Assembly (NCBI GenBank): GCA_964498785.1
Contig: CAZCJL010000074.1
Span: forward strand, 1 to 32,435
From: Mariaggregatimicrobium sp964498785
GTDB lineage: Bacteria > Zhuqueibacterota > Zhuqueibacteria > Thermofontimicrobiales > Thiofontviventaceae
Length of the DNA: 32,435 bases
Direction of reading: 5' to 3'
Shown: piece by piece, positions 25,520 to 32,435 of the stretch
Layout: each line of letters begins with the position of its first letter
Position numbering within the stretch: the first letter of the stretch is position 1
The notes under the pieces: generated by a model
What the model was told of the DNA's origin: nothing
The model's database searches: none
The model's input: only the letters and a program-made list of their open reading frames with translations
Translations under genes and position numbers: made by a program

Positions 25520-25866
25520 CCTTTCATGATTCATCACTTCTTTACAAAATGTTAACAAATTTATAACACACTTTTAATTGAATAGTAAATCTGTTTTATA
25601 AATTAATAATCCTATAGAGTTCTATAGTATTTTTTTATGAAATTTGTTAACAATCATAAAGAAAAATTGCAAATCTTTTATGTACCTTTTTAAATAAACA
25701 TCATCAAGCCATTTTTTAAAAGGTTCCAGTTAAATGAACATGAAATAATGTGAAATGGATGGTTGATTTTAAAAATGCAGTAAATAAAATGTTCTTTGAT
25801 ATACAAAAATTAAACTGGTGCGCAGAAGGTTTGTGAAAACTTATTTAATTTTGGTAAGGAGGAAAA
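25520..25866. promoter_or_regulatory. Regulatory region of the second TonB receptor gene
   Basis: This 347-bp very AT-rich gap has no gene. It contains a perfect 13-bp inverted repeat, TGTTAACAAATTT (25550-25562) and AAATTTGTTAACA (25640-25652), 77 bp apart. Between them is the palindrome CTATAGAGTTCTATAG (25612-25627). Such paired sites suggest binding of a dimeric regulator with DNA looping. A strong AAGGAGG ribosome binding site ends the region, 5 bases before the ATG at 25867. Confidence 0.5.
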
Positions 25867-28632
25867 ATGAAGTCACATTTGTTAAGAATCATCACTTTAA
25901 TGATCATCGTTGCCCTTCCGATGGTTGCATTTGCCCAAAATGGAATCATCATGGGGAAGGTAACTGATGCAGCAACAGGCGAACCATTGATTGGTGCCAA
26001 TGTTATGATCGAAGGGACCTCTCTTGGCGCAGCTGTCAATTTTGATGGCTATTTTGAAGTTAAATCCGTTCCACCGGGAACGTATACACTTAAAACAACT
26101 TTCATCGGCTACGAAACAGAGAAAAAAGAAATTCAGGTAACTGCCGGCTCCAGAGTGATAGCTGATTTTCAAATGAATTCTGAAATCATTTTAGGTTCCG
26201 CTATTTCAGTACTAGCTGATCGTGCGAAACCTAGGGAAACACCGGTCGCTTATTCCAATGTTCGTAAACAGGATATGGAAATGCGATTAGGTTCTCGTGA
26301 TATCCCTCTTGTTTTAAACACCACTCCAAGCGTCTATTCAACGCCAGGTGGCGGCGGCGCTGGTGATGCCAGACTGAATGTTCGTGGTTTTAATCAGAGA
26401 AATATTGCTATCATGATCAACGGTGTTCCGGTTAATGATATGGAAAATGGCTGGGTTTACTGGTCTAACTGGGACGGTGTGGCTGATGCAACGTCATCGA
26501 TTCAGTTGCAGCGCGGATTAAGCGCCGTCAATCTGGCGACGCCTTCTATTGGCGGTACAATGAATATTATTACTGATCCGTCAAAGCAACAGAAGGGATC
26601 ATTTTTACGTCAGGAAGTTGGTAATGACGGTTTCTTTAAAACAACCGTTGGCGTAAACAGCGGTTTGATCGATAATAAATTTGCCTTTAACGCCTTAGTC
26701 GTTAAGAAAACCGGTGACGGTTATGTAGATGCTACCTGGACAAATGCCTGGGCTTATTATTTTGGCGCAAGCTGGGATATAAACAAAAACAACAGACTCG
26801 AGCTGTATGCATTGGGTGCGCCGCAGCGTCATGGGCAAAATTTATATAAACAAAACATTGCAACTTACAGCAAAGATTTTGCAAAAGATCTGGATACGTA
26901 TGATCCGGCAGCATTAGATGCATTCGTAGAAAAAGGATTCCAGTTCAACCAAAATTGGGCGCCTGTCAGTCCGAATTATGTGGGTAAACAAAACTGGAAT
27001 GGACAGTCGGATAGTCGTTTCTCCAGCACGTTCATGAATACCAGAGAAAATTTTTACCACAAACCACAAGTAAATTTGAACTGGTTCACGAAATTAAATG
27101 ATGATTTAAACATTTATACAGTGCTTTATTATTCTGGTGGAGAAGGCGGCGGAACCGGTACTGCTGGTAAAGTATATGCAAGAGACGCTTATGGTCAATT
27201 GGGCGATGACGATTACAAATATTATTACGGTCCAGGTCCCTGGTCATGGGATTTAAACGAAACCATTAAGATGAATCAAGGTCCGGCCGGCGCTTATTAT
27301 GTCAATAAAGATTCATTATATAAAGAAGACGGTCAATCGCTGGGTATTTTTCGCAATAGCAGAAACAATCAATGGACTATCGGTGCGATTTCCAAGGCAA
27401 ATTACAAGGTTTCCGAAGAAATCAATACGACCTTTGGCGTTGATTGGAGAACCGCAGAGATCGAACACTATCGCGAAGTTCGTGACTTGTTAGGCGGACG
27501 GTATTTCGTAAAAACAGCGGACGAATTTAATCCGAATCAAAAAGTTGGTTTGGGCGATAAGATTGCCTATAATTTTACCAACACCGTCGACTGGCTCGGA
27601 TTTTTCGGACAGGGCGAATACAAAACCGCACAGCTCTCTGCGTATGCTATGGCTGGCTATTCCATGATTAAATACAGTCACACCAATCATTTTACAAAAG
27701 ATGGCGCTGGCAAAGAGTTATTTTTAGAATCTGACTGGATCAGCGGAATGCAGATCAAAGGTGGCGCCAGTTATCTTGTCACTCCGAATATTAATGTTTT
27801 CGGAAATGTGGGCTTCGTTTCCAAAGTGCCGATCTTTGATAACGTAATCAGCGATTACTTAGCTACAAAAGCGGATGATCCTGCCAATGAAAAATTCATC
27901 TCCTTTGAAGCTGGCGTGAATTTCCTCGGATTACTTAATAATACACTGACGAGCAAATTAAATTTCTATCACACCACCTGGGATGACAGAGCAAACTCAA
28001 TCGGCTATACCATGCAGGATGGTTCTGAAGGCATCATCTTCCTGGAAGGTATGAATGCAGTACATCAGGGTGTTGAGTTGGAAGCTGCTTATCAACCTCT
28101 TTCATATTTTCGTTTAGATGCAGCGGCCAGTGTTGGCAACTGGAAATTAACCGATGATGTAAAAGGTTCTTATAAAGATTGGGAAAGCGGAGATCCGAAA
28201 GATGAAAGCTACAGCTTTTACGTTAAAGATTTGAAAGTTGGTGATGCTCCGCAAACACAATTTGCAGTCGCTGGCTCAATTTTTCCGATTCCTGATTTTG
28301 CCGGACAGGTTGTGTTCAGATATTATGCAGATCATTACGCTGACTGGAATCCTTTTGACCGAACCGATCCAGGCGATAAAACCCAAAGCTGGAAGGCTCC
28401 GAATTACAGCGTCGTGGATTTGCATGTATATTATAATCTGCCTTTTAGTGCTGGCAATAGCAATTTTAAATTATTTGCCCATGTTTTCAATTTCTTAAAT
28501 GCCGAATATATCCAGGATGCTGTTGATAACAGTCGATACAACGGATATGATAATGATCATGACGCTGATGACGCTGAGGTATATTTCGGACTTCCCAGAA
28601 CCTATAATTTCGGCCTGCAAGTTATATTCTAA
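25867..28632 (+). CDS. TonB-dependent receptor with carboxypeptidase-like regulatory domain (second)
   Basis: 921 residues; signal peptide ending AFAQN. Residues ~28-110 are the regulatory beta domain (GKVTDAATGEPLIGANVMIEG, NFDGYFEVKSVPPGTYTL). The plug at ~125-235 includes DIPLVLNTTPSVYSTPGGGG, LNVRGFNQRNIAIMINGVPV and ATPSIGGTMNIITDPS. A long barrel follows, ending in PRTYNFGLQVIF. The start has a near-perfect AAGGAGG and the gene has its own regulatory region and terminator, so it is a single-gene unit and probably well expressed. The order of plug motifs resembles iron or metal-chelate receptors, but the substrate is not determined. Its plug and barrel differ clearly from those of the receptor at 20549. 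Confidence 0.92.
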   Translation: MKSHLLRIITLMIIVALPMVAFAQNGIIMGKVTDAATGEPLIGANVMIEGTSLGAAVNFDGYFEVKSVPPGTYTLKTTFIGYETEKKEIQVTAGSRVIADFQMNSEIILGSAISVLADRAKPRETPVAYSNVRKQDMEMRLGSRDIPLVLNTTPSVYSTPGGGGAGDARLNVRGFNQRNIAIMINGVPVNDMENGWVYWSNWDGVADATSSIQLQRGLSAVNLATPSIGGTMNIITDPSKQQKGSFLRQEVGNDGFFKTTVGVNSGLIDNKFAFNALVVKKTGDGYVDATWTNAWAYYFGASWDINKNNRLELYALGAPQRHGQNLYKQNIATYSKDFAKDLDTYDPAALDAFVEKGFQFNQNWAPVSPNYVGKQNWNGQSDSRFSSTFMNTRENFYHKPQVNLNWFTKLNDDLNIYTVLYYSGGEGGGTGTAGKVYARDAYGQLGDDDYKYYYGPGPWSWDLNETIKMNQGPAGAYYVNKDSLYKEDGQSLGIFRNSRNNQWTIGAISKANYKVSEEINTTFGVDWRTAEIEHYREVRDLLGGRYFVKTADEFNPNQKVGLGDKIAYNFTNTVDWLGFFGQGEYKTAQLSAYAMAGYSMIKYSHTNHFTKDGAGKELFLESDWISGMQIKGGASYLVTPNINVFGNVGFVSKVPIFDNVISDYLATKADDPANEKFISFEAGVNFLGLLNNTLTSKLNFYHTTWDDRANSIGYTMQDGSEGIIFLEGMNAVHQGVELEAAYQPLSYFRLDAAASVGNWKLTDDVKGSYKDWESGDPKDESYSFYVKDLKVGDAPQTQFAVAGSIFPIPDFAGQVVFRYYADHYADWNPFDRTDPGDKTQSWKAPNYSVVDLHVYYNLPFSAGNSNFKLFAHVFNFLNAEYIQDAVDNSRYNGYDNDHDADDAEVYFGLPRTYNFGLQVIF

Positions 28633-28657
28633 TTGGTAATATCTACAGCCATATAAT

Positions 28658-28693
28658 AAAGTCCTTCTTATTCTCTTAAGAAGGACTTTTTTT
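28658..28693 (+). terminator. Rho-independent terminator after the second TonB receptor
   Basis: A perfect 12-bp stem, AAAGTCCTTCTT (28658-28669) with AAGAAGGACTTT (28678-28689), an 8-nt loop, and a run of seven Ts ending at 28693, starting 26 bp after the receptor stop codon. Confidence 0.95.
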
Positions 28694-28874
28694 ATTAATG
28701 CATTCTTGTGGCTCACTTTATCGATTTGCCTTTTTACTTCAAAAAAAATATCACACTCTTTCTGTCCTGAAACCATTAACAGTCGCATATTTTTGTGAGA
28801 TCTGAATCTAAATCAGGACAATTATGAAAAATGTTTTCAATATTATGAAGATATGAAAAAGGAATAGATCAAAA

Positions 28875-29414
28875 ATGAAAAACATTACACAATCGTATGC
28901 CAGTTTGTGGGACCGTCTGGTCGCATTTGCCTTTGATTATCTTGTCATAGCACTTTACCTCATTGAGTTGAGCATTGTTGGATTCATCGTAAACATAAGT
29001 TTTCCGCGCATTACTGCAACACTGTTCGCAAATCCGTTTGCAGCGCAGCTTACAGGTTTTACAATACTTACGCTGCCCGTGACCCTGTATTTTGCACTGC
29101 TCGAATCGTCATCAGGGCACGCCACATGGGGAAAGCGGCAGAGGCATCTCAAGGTAGCGCACATAAACGGAGAGCGCGACTCACACGACTCCGCGCATTC
29201 ACTCGTACCATACTCAAATTTATCCCGTCGGAACTTTCACACACCTGTAATCTGACGCCTTGGCTGCGCCAACGACGAACCATCGCCGTTGATTACAGTA
29301 GGGCTGGTACTGGTTTGGGTACTCATCGGTGCGAATATTATCAGGCTGTGGATATCTAATGAGAATCAGACATTTTACGATTGGTTTACGCGGAGCTGTG
29401 TGGTTAAAGAGTAG
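28875..29414 (+). pseudogene. RDD family membrane protein, frameshifted
   Basis: The first frame reads YASLWDRLVAFAFDYLVIALYLI (Arg and Asp of the RDD signature, first membrane helix), a second helix, and SSGHATWGKRQRHLKVAHINGER. A second frame then carries RAFTRTILKFIPSELSHTC. A third stretch, back in the first frame after a TGA at 29253, carries EPSPLITVGLVLVWVLIGANI (third helix) and QTFYDWFTRSCVVKE before a TAG at 29412. All parts of a normal ~170-residue RDD protein are present, so two small indels broke one gene. The central part is unusually GC-rich (36 of 60 bases at 29101-29160), unlike the flanks, hinting at foreign origin. AAGGA lies upstream of the ATG. Assembly error is the alternative to true decay. 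Confidence 0.85.
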
Positions 29415-29752
29415 CACGTCTATTGTGCACTAAATTTAAATGAATTGTTCTGCTCTTGCAGGGTGCATTCTATAAAATCTTTACATTGACAATAAAAATT
29501 CCGAATAAAACTATTGGAAATAAATTTTAATTTTTGTATTTTTATTTAAAACCTAAATTTCTAAAACGAATCGTCTGAATTTACTGTTATATATTTAGTT
29601 TTTTATAATTAAAGCATAACCGCAGATTTCACAGATGACACAGATTTTGTATCTGCGAAATCAGCGTCATCTGTGGTCTTAGAACAGGATAGCAATTTTT
29701 ATTTTAGAATTTTAGGTAAAATATAACCAGGATAAGAAACGGGATTATTTCT
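29415..29752. other. Intergenic region with dispersed-repeat fragments
   Basis: 338 bp, AT-rich, no gene. It contains a partly self-complementary repeat at 29619-29678 and an AACAGGATAGCA fragment at 29682-29693. A TTGACA at 29486-29491 has no convincing -10 at the right distance and is too far from the next gene to assign. Confidence 0.5.
29619..29678. repeat. Dispersed palindromic repeat (CGCAGATTTCACAGATGAC...)
   Basis: Two interlocked inverted pairs are visible: GATTTCACAGAT with ATCTGCGAAATC (one mismatch), and ACAGATGAC with GTCATCTGT. This type of sequence, with alternating CAGAT and ATCTG blocks, is a familiar kind of short intergenic repeat in environmental genomes. Only one copy is in the window, so dispersal is inferred. 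Confidence 0.55.
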
Positions 29753-30070
29753 ATGATATATTCAAATAAAATTAAGCGCGAAATAAAACAAGAAATCGTA
29801 GAGAGATTAAAACCTGAAAACGAAATTTCTAAAATTGTTATTTTCGGATCATTTCTAAATTCAAAAAATCCTCATGATATCGATATCGCTATTTATCAGG
29901 ATAGTGATGAATCTTACCTTAGGCTGGCAATGAAATATAGAAGATTGACGAGAGAGATCGCTCGGAAAATACCAATTGATATTATTCCTGTTAAATCGGG
30001 TGCTTCTGATGACCTTTTTCTACATGAAATAGAATCTGGAGAAGTTATTTATGAAAAGTTATACGAATAA
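29753..30070 (+). CDS. MNT-type nucleotidyltransferase (antitoxin of a HEPN/MNT pair)
   Basis: 105 residues, the usual size of minimal nucleotidyltransferases. The active site is IVIFGSFLNSKNPHDIDIAIY: Gly32-Ser33 and Asp42-x-Asp44, with a third acidic residue at Asp76 (PIDIIPV). In known HEPN/MNT systems this protein AMPylates and silences the HEPN ribonuclease toxin. Here the HEPN gene expected to overlap its 3' end is present only as short remnants, so the enzyme appears orphaned. The ribosome binding site is weak (GGGAT). Confidence 0.88.
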   Translation: MIYSNKIKREIKQEIVERLKPENEISKIVIFGSFLNSKNPHDIDIAIYQDSDESYLRLAMKYRRLTREIARKIPIDIIPVKSGASDDLFLHEIESGEVIYEKLYE

Positions 30071-30153
30071 ATGGCTCAATTTATGATATTTGTATAAAAG
30101 GCGTTTCCCTTGCAGAGAAAATTTATAAATCCGTAGAGAATCGTTTAACATGA
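30051..30153 (+). pseudogene. Eroded HEPN toxin gene remnant
   Basis: An ATG at 30051, overlapping the MNT gene end, opens MKSYTNKWLNL and stops at 30086; this resembles the MKxYxxxWLxxA start of HEPN proteins. About 12 bases on, another frame reads GVSLAEKIYKSVENRLT and stops at 30153, resembling the last HEPN helix (LAExIYxxV). A normal HEPN gene of 110-135 codons is thus reduced to its two ends, with the RxxxxH active centre missing. Position and both ends support this, but the fragments are short. Confidence 0.5.
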
Positions 30154-30188
30154 TACTACTCAGAAAATACTAAATCCTGAAAATAAAA

Positions 30189-32396
30189 ATGTCGCTATTC
30201 CAAAAATCCGTTGAAAAGAAATATTTAAAAGACCTCGATCCCGCGCTGATTGAACGTAAATTCAATACATTTTGTACCTATTTTGGCAATACCCGCATCC
30301 AGGAAAATATTCGCAATTCAAAGGAAGAACAGTTCCAGGAAGGATTTTTGCGGGAGCTGTTTGTGAAAATCCTCGGCTACACCCTCAACCCGGAACCGGA
30401 TTTTAATTTGACCACTGAATTGAAAAACGTCGCCAATAGTAAAAAGGCAGACGGTGCGATTCTCAAAAATAATCACGCCATCGCGGTGATTGAATTAAAA
30501 TCGACTCTCACGACTGATCTCGATGCAGTGGAAGATCAGGCATTTGGCTATAAAAATCATCACCCCAAATGTGTGTACGTCATCACCTCAAATTTTGAAA
30601 AGCTGCGGTTCTATATTCAAAACGCGGTGGAGTACATTGAATTCGATTTATTCAATCTGTCCCAAAATGATTTTGCACTACTTTATTTGTGTCTGGCGAA
30701 AGACCATATTTTAACGGATCTGCCGCTTCGCATCAAAGAATCATCGCTGCTGCAGGAAGAAAATGTCACTAAAAAATTGTACGCCGATTATTCCAAATTC
30801 AGGACAGCGATTTTCGAGAATAGCGTGAAAAACAATCCTGACAATGATAAACTGCTGCTGTTCAAGAAAACACAGAAATTGCTGGATCGCTTTCTGTTTA
30901 TCTTTTTTGCCGAAGACAGGCTGCTGCTGCCGCCGAATTCAATTAGCGAAATTGTGAACCAATGGACTGATCTCAAAGATAAGTACGATGAGTATTTTCC
31001 ACTGTATAGCCGGTTTGTAAAATATTTCGGGTACATGAATAAAGGATTCAAGGGCAAGCAGTACGATATTTTTCCGTATAACGGCGGGTTGTTTGCCCCG
31101 GATCAGGCGCTGGATAATCTGACGATTGATGATGACGTATTGTTCAAGCACACGCTGCAATTGAGCACCTATGATTTTGAAACCGAAATCGATGTGAATA
31201 TTTTAGGACACATTTTTGAGCATTCGTTGACTGAAATTGAAAATGTGCAGGCAGAAATAAAGGGCCAAACTATTGACCGGCAGAAATCGAAGCGCAAAAA
31301 GGACGGTATATTCTATACGCCGAAATACATTACAAAATATATTGTGGAAAATACCGTGGGTAAATTGTGCGCGGAAAAACGGGAACAGCTCGAAATCGTG
31401 GATGAAGATTTTACACCCAATCGCCGGAAATCAACCAAAAAAAATTTGATTGAAAAACTGGACGCGTACCGCGACTATTTGCTGAGTTTAACCATTCTCG
31501 ATCCCGCATGCGGCTCCGGCGCTTTTCTGAACCAGGCGCTGGATTTTTTGATTGAAGAACACCATAAAATTGCTGAATTGAAAACACAACTACTCGGCGG
31601 CGGGCTGGTGCTGTCGGATATTGAAACAGACATTCTTGAAAAAAATATTTACGGCGTTGACCTCAATGAAGAATCTGTTGAAATCGCCAAACTCTCGCTG
31701 TGGCTGCGCACTGCCAGAAAAGGCAGGAAACTGAACACGCTGAGCAACAACATTAAATGCGGCAACTCACTGATCGACGACCCGGCAATTGCCGGCGAAA
31801 AAGCGTTTCAATGGGAAAAAGAATTTCCCGAGATTTTTAAGAACGGCGGATTTGATGTGGTGATTGGAAATCCGCCGTATGTGCGTATGCAGAATATTGA
31901 TAAAAAAACAGTTGAATTCTTTAATGAAGAATATTTTTCCTCTTACAAAAATTATGATCTTTATATTTTGTTTGCAGAAAAAACATTTTCATTGATAAAG
32001 GATAAAGGACTTGTTTCTTTCATCATGCCAAAGAAATTTGTAGTTACTGATTATGGTAAAAAATTTAAAGAATTTTTATTTCAAAATTTTTATTTAAAAA
32101 GATTTGTTGATTTTAATGATCTACAAATATTCACAGATGCAACAACTTATACAGGTATATTTATTTTTGATAAATCAGAAAAAGATTCTTTTGAGTATTT
32201 ATCAGTCTCAGACAGAAATGCATTACAACGACTTTTTTTGGAGGGATTAACAAAGATAGACTATAAGTATATTGAGGGTGAAAATTGGGTTTTATTATCT
32301 CCAAATGAAATAAGATTATTTTATAAAATGCGAAGTCAGGGTACTCGTCTCATAGAATTATCAGAAAAATTATTCCAAGGTTTGATGAAACCGTAA
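30189..32396 (+). CDS. Type IIG-like restriction-methylase (Eco57I family), probably truncated
   Basis: 735 residues. Residues ~40-145 form a PD-(D/E)xK-like nuclease: KADGAI (Asp88) and AVIELKS (Glu102-x-Lys104). A helical linker leads to the N6-adenine methylase: GIFYTPKYI (motif X, 373-381), LDPACGSGAFL (motif I, 437-447), NIYGVDLNEESVEIAKLSLW (motif II region) and IGNPPYVRM (motif IV, 559-567). The part after that begins target recognition (PKKFVVTDYGKKFKEFL) but ends at ELSEKLFQGLMKP. In full-length relatives this point is followed by several hundred more residues holding the specificity domain. From ~31900 the DNA becomes very AT-rich. The ORF therefore looks cut short by an indel or insertion at ~32390, and may be non-functional or continue in another frame past the window. 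Confidence 0.85.
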   Translation: MSLFQKSVEKKYLKDLDPALIERKFNTFCTYFGNTRIQENIRNSKEEQFQEGFLRELFVKILGYTLNPEPDFNLTTELKNVANSKKADGAILKNNHAIAVIELKSTLTTDLDAVEDQAFGYKNHHPKCVYVITSNFEKLRFYIQNAVEYIEFDLFNLSQNDFALLYLCLAKDHILTDLPLRIKESSLLQEENVTKKLYADYSKFRTAIFENSVKNNPDNDKLLLFKKTQKLLDRFLFIFFAEDRLLLPPNSISEIVNQWTDLKDKYDEYFPLYSRFVKYFGYMNKGFKGKQYDIFPYNGGLFAPDQALDNLTIDDDVLFKHTLQLSTYDFETEIDVNILGHIFEHSLTEIENVQAEIKGQTIDRQKSKRKKDGIFYTPKYITKYIVENTVGKLCAEKREQLEIVDEDFTPNRRKSTKKNLIEKLDAYRDYLLSLTILDPACGSGAFLNQALDFLIEEHHKIAELKTQLLGGGLVLSDIETDILEKNIYGVDLNEESVEIAKLSLWLRTARKGRKLNTLSNNIKCGNSLIDDPAIAGEKAFQWEKEFPEIFKNGGFDVVIGNPPYVRMQNIDKKTVEFFNEEYFSSYKNYDLYILFAEKTFSLIKDKGLVSFIMPKKFVVTDYGKKFKEFLFQNFYLKRFVDFNDLQIFTDATTYTGIFIFDKSEKDSFEYLSVSDRNALQRLFLEGLTKIDYKYIEGENWVLLSPNEIRLFYKMRSQGTRLIELSEKLFQGLMKP

Positions 32397-32435
32397 AAAG
32401 TCGGCATTGATTTTTAGTGTCGGGATAACAAATTT

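Noticed and set aside
29486..29491. TTGACA box as a possible promoter for the MNT gene
   Set aside because: The hexamer 17 bases downstream (AACTAT) is a poor -10 box and the gene starts more than 240 bp away.
1..32435. CRISPR array, tRNA, rRNA or complete insertion sequence
   Set aside because: No regularly spaced direct repeats, no tRNA- or rRNA-like segments and no transposase or integrase frame were seen.

Overview
The window reads as chromosomal DNA of a Gram-negative bacterium of the FCB superphylum, most likely a Calditrichota/KSB1/Marinimicrobia-type lineage. Four things support this: TonB-dependent receptors with N-terminal carboxypeptidase-like regulatory domains, a PorV/PorQ-family protein, secreted proteins ending in type IX-like sorting domains (a FPNPFNPET motif), and an Omp85-type outer membrane barrel. 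The phylum is inferred from these families; no rRNA or tRNA gene was seen.

Layout. (1) 1-111: start of a GIY-YIG endonuclease gene on the minus strand, cut by the window edge. (2) 337-3265, plus: a redox/metal group (DUF3795 Cys-rich protein, DUF362 protein with two 4Fe-4S clusters, nitroreductase, Nif3-like dinuclear-metal protein). (3) 3433-5436, plus: a receiver-PAS-GAF-GAF protein ending at a bidirectional terminator. (4) 12155-5478, minus: a bactofilin-like/Omp85 fusion, a nucleotide-sugar-type epimerase, a DUF4097 protein with an acidic DEG ladder, a frameshifted YgiT antitoxin remnant, and an unrecognised four-repeat envelope protein. (5) 12579-13344, plus: an RsbW-like anti-sigma kinase and a STAS anti-anti-sigma protein. 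(6) 13700-28632, plus: the envelope/secretion block, with two large type IX-like cargo proteins, then a compact lipoprotein / TonB receptor / PorV-like / NHL lipoprotein operon, then a second TonB receptor ending in a clear terminator. (7) 28875 to the end: a decayed accessory tail with an RDD-family pseudogene, an MNT nucleotidyltransferase followed by what looks like an eroded HEPN partner, and a type IIG-like restriction-methylase. The last gene has an abrupt composition change in its 3' half and stops early.

Gene logic. Regions 4 and 6 are both about the cell envelope. The PorV-like protein, the two sorting-domain proteins and the receptor/lipoprotein operon fit surface display through a type IX-like system, with one receptor possibly scaffolding or importing. 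The core T9SS motor and translocon genes are not in this window. The two-gene partner switch at 12.6-13.3 kb lacks its sigma factor and phosphatase here.

Structure outside genes is rich. Three copies of an AGATTTCCGAAATC hairpin each lie just past a stop codon. There is a MITE-like inverted-repeat element at 18860-18988, other small dispersed palindromes, and operator-like inverted repeats upstream of the second TonB receptor and between the divergent genes at 12.2-12.6 kb. I found no CRISPR array, complete transposase gene or prophage. The most distinctive items are the beta-helix/Omp85 fusion, the four-repeat HAGGA protein, the DEG-ladder protein, and the chain of broken toxin-antitoxin and accessory genes.
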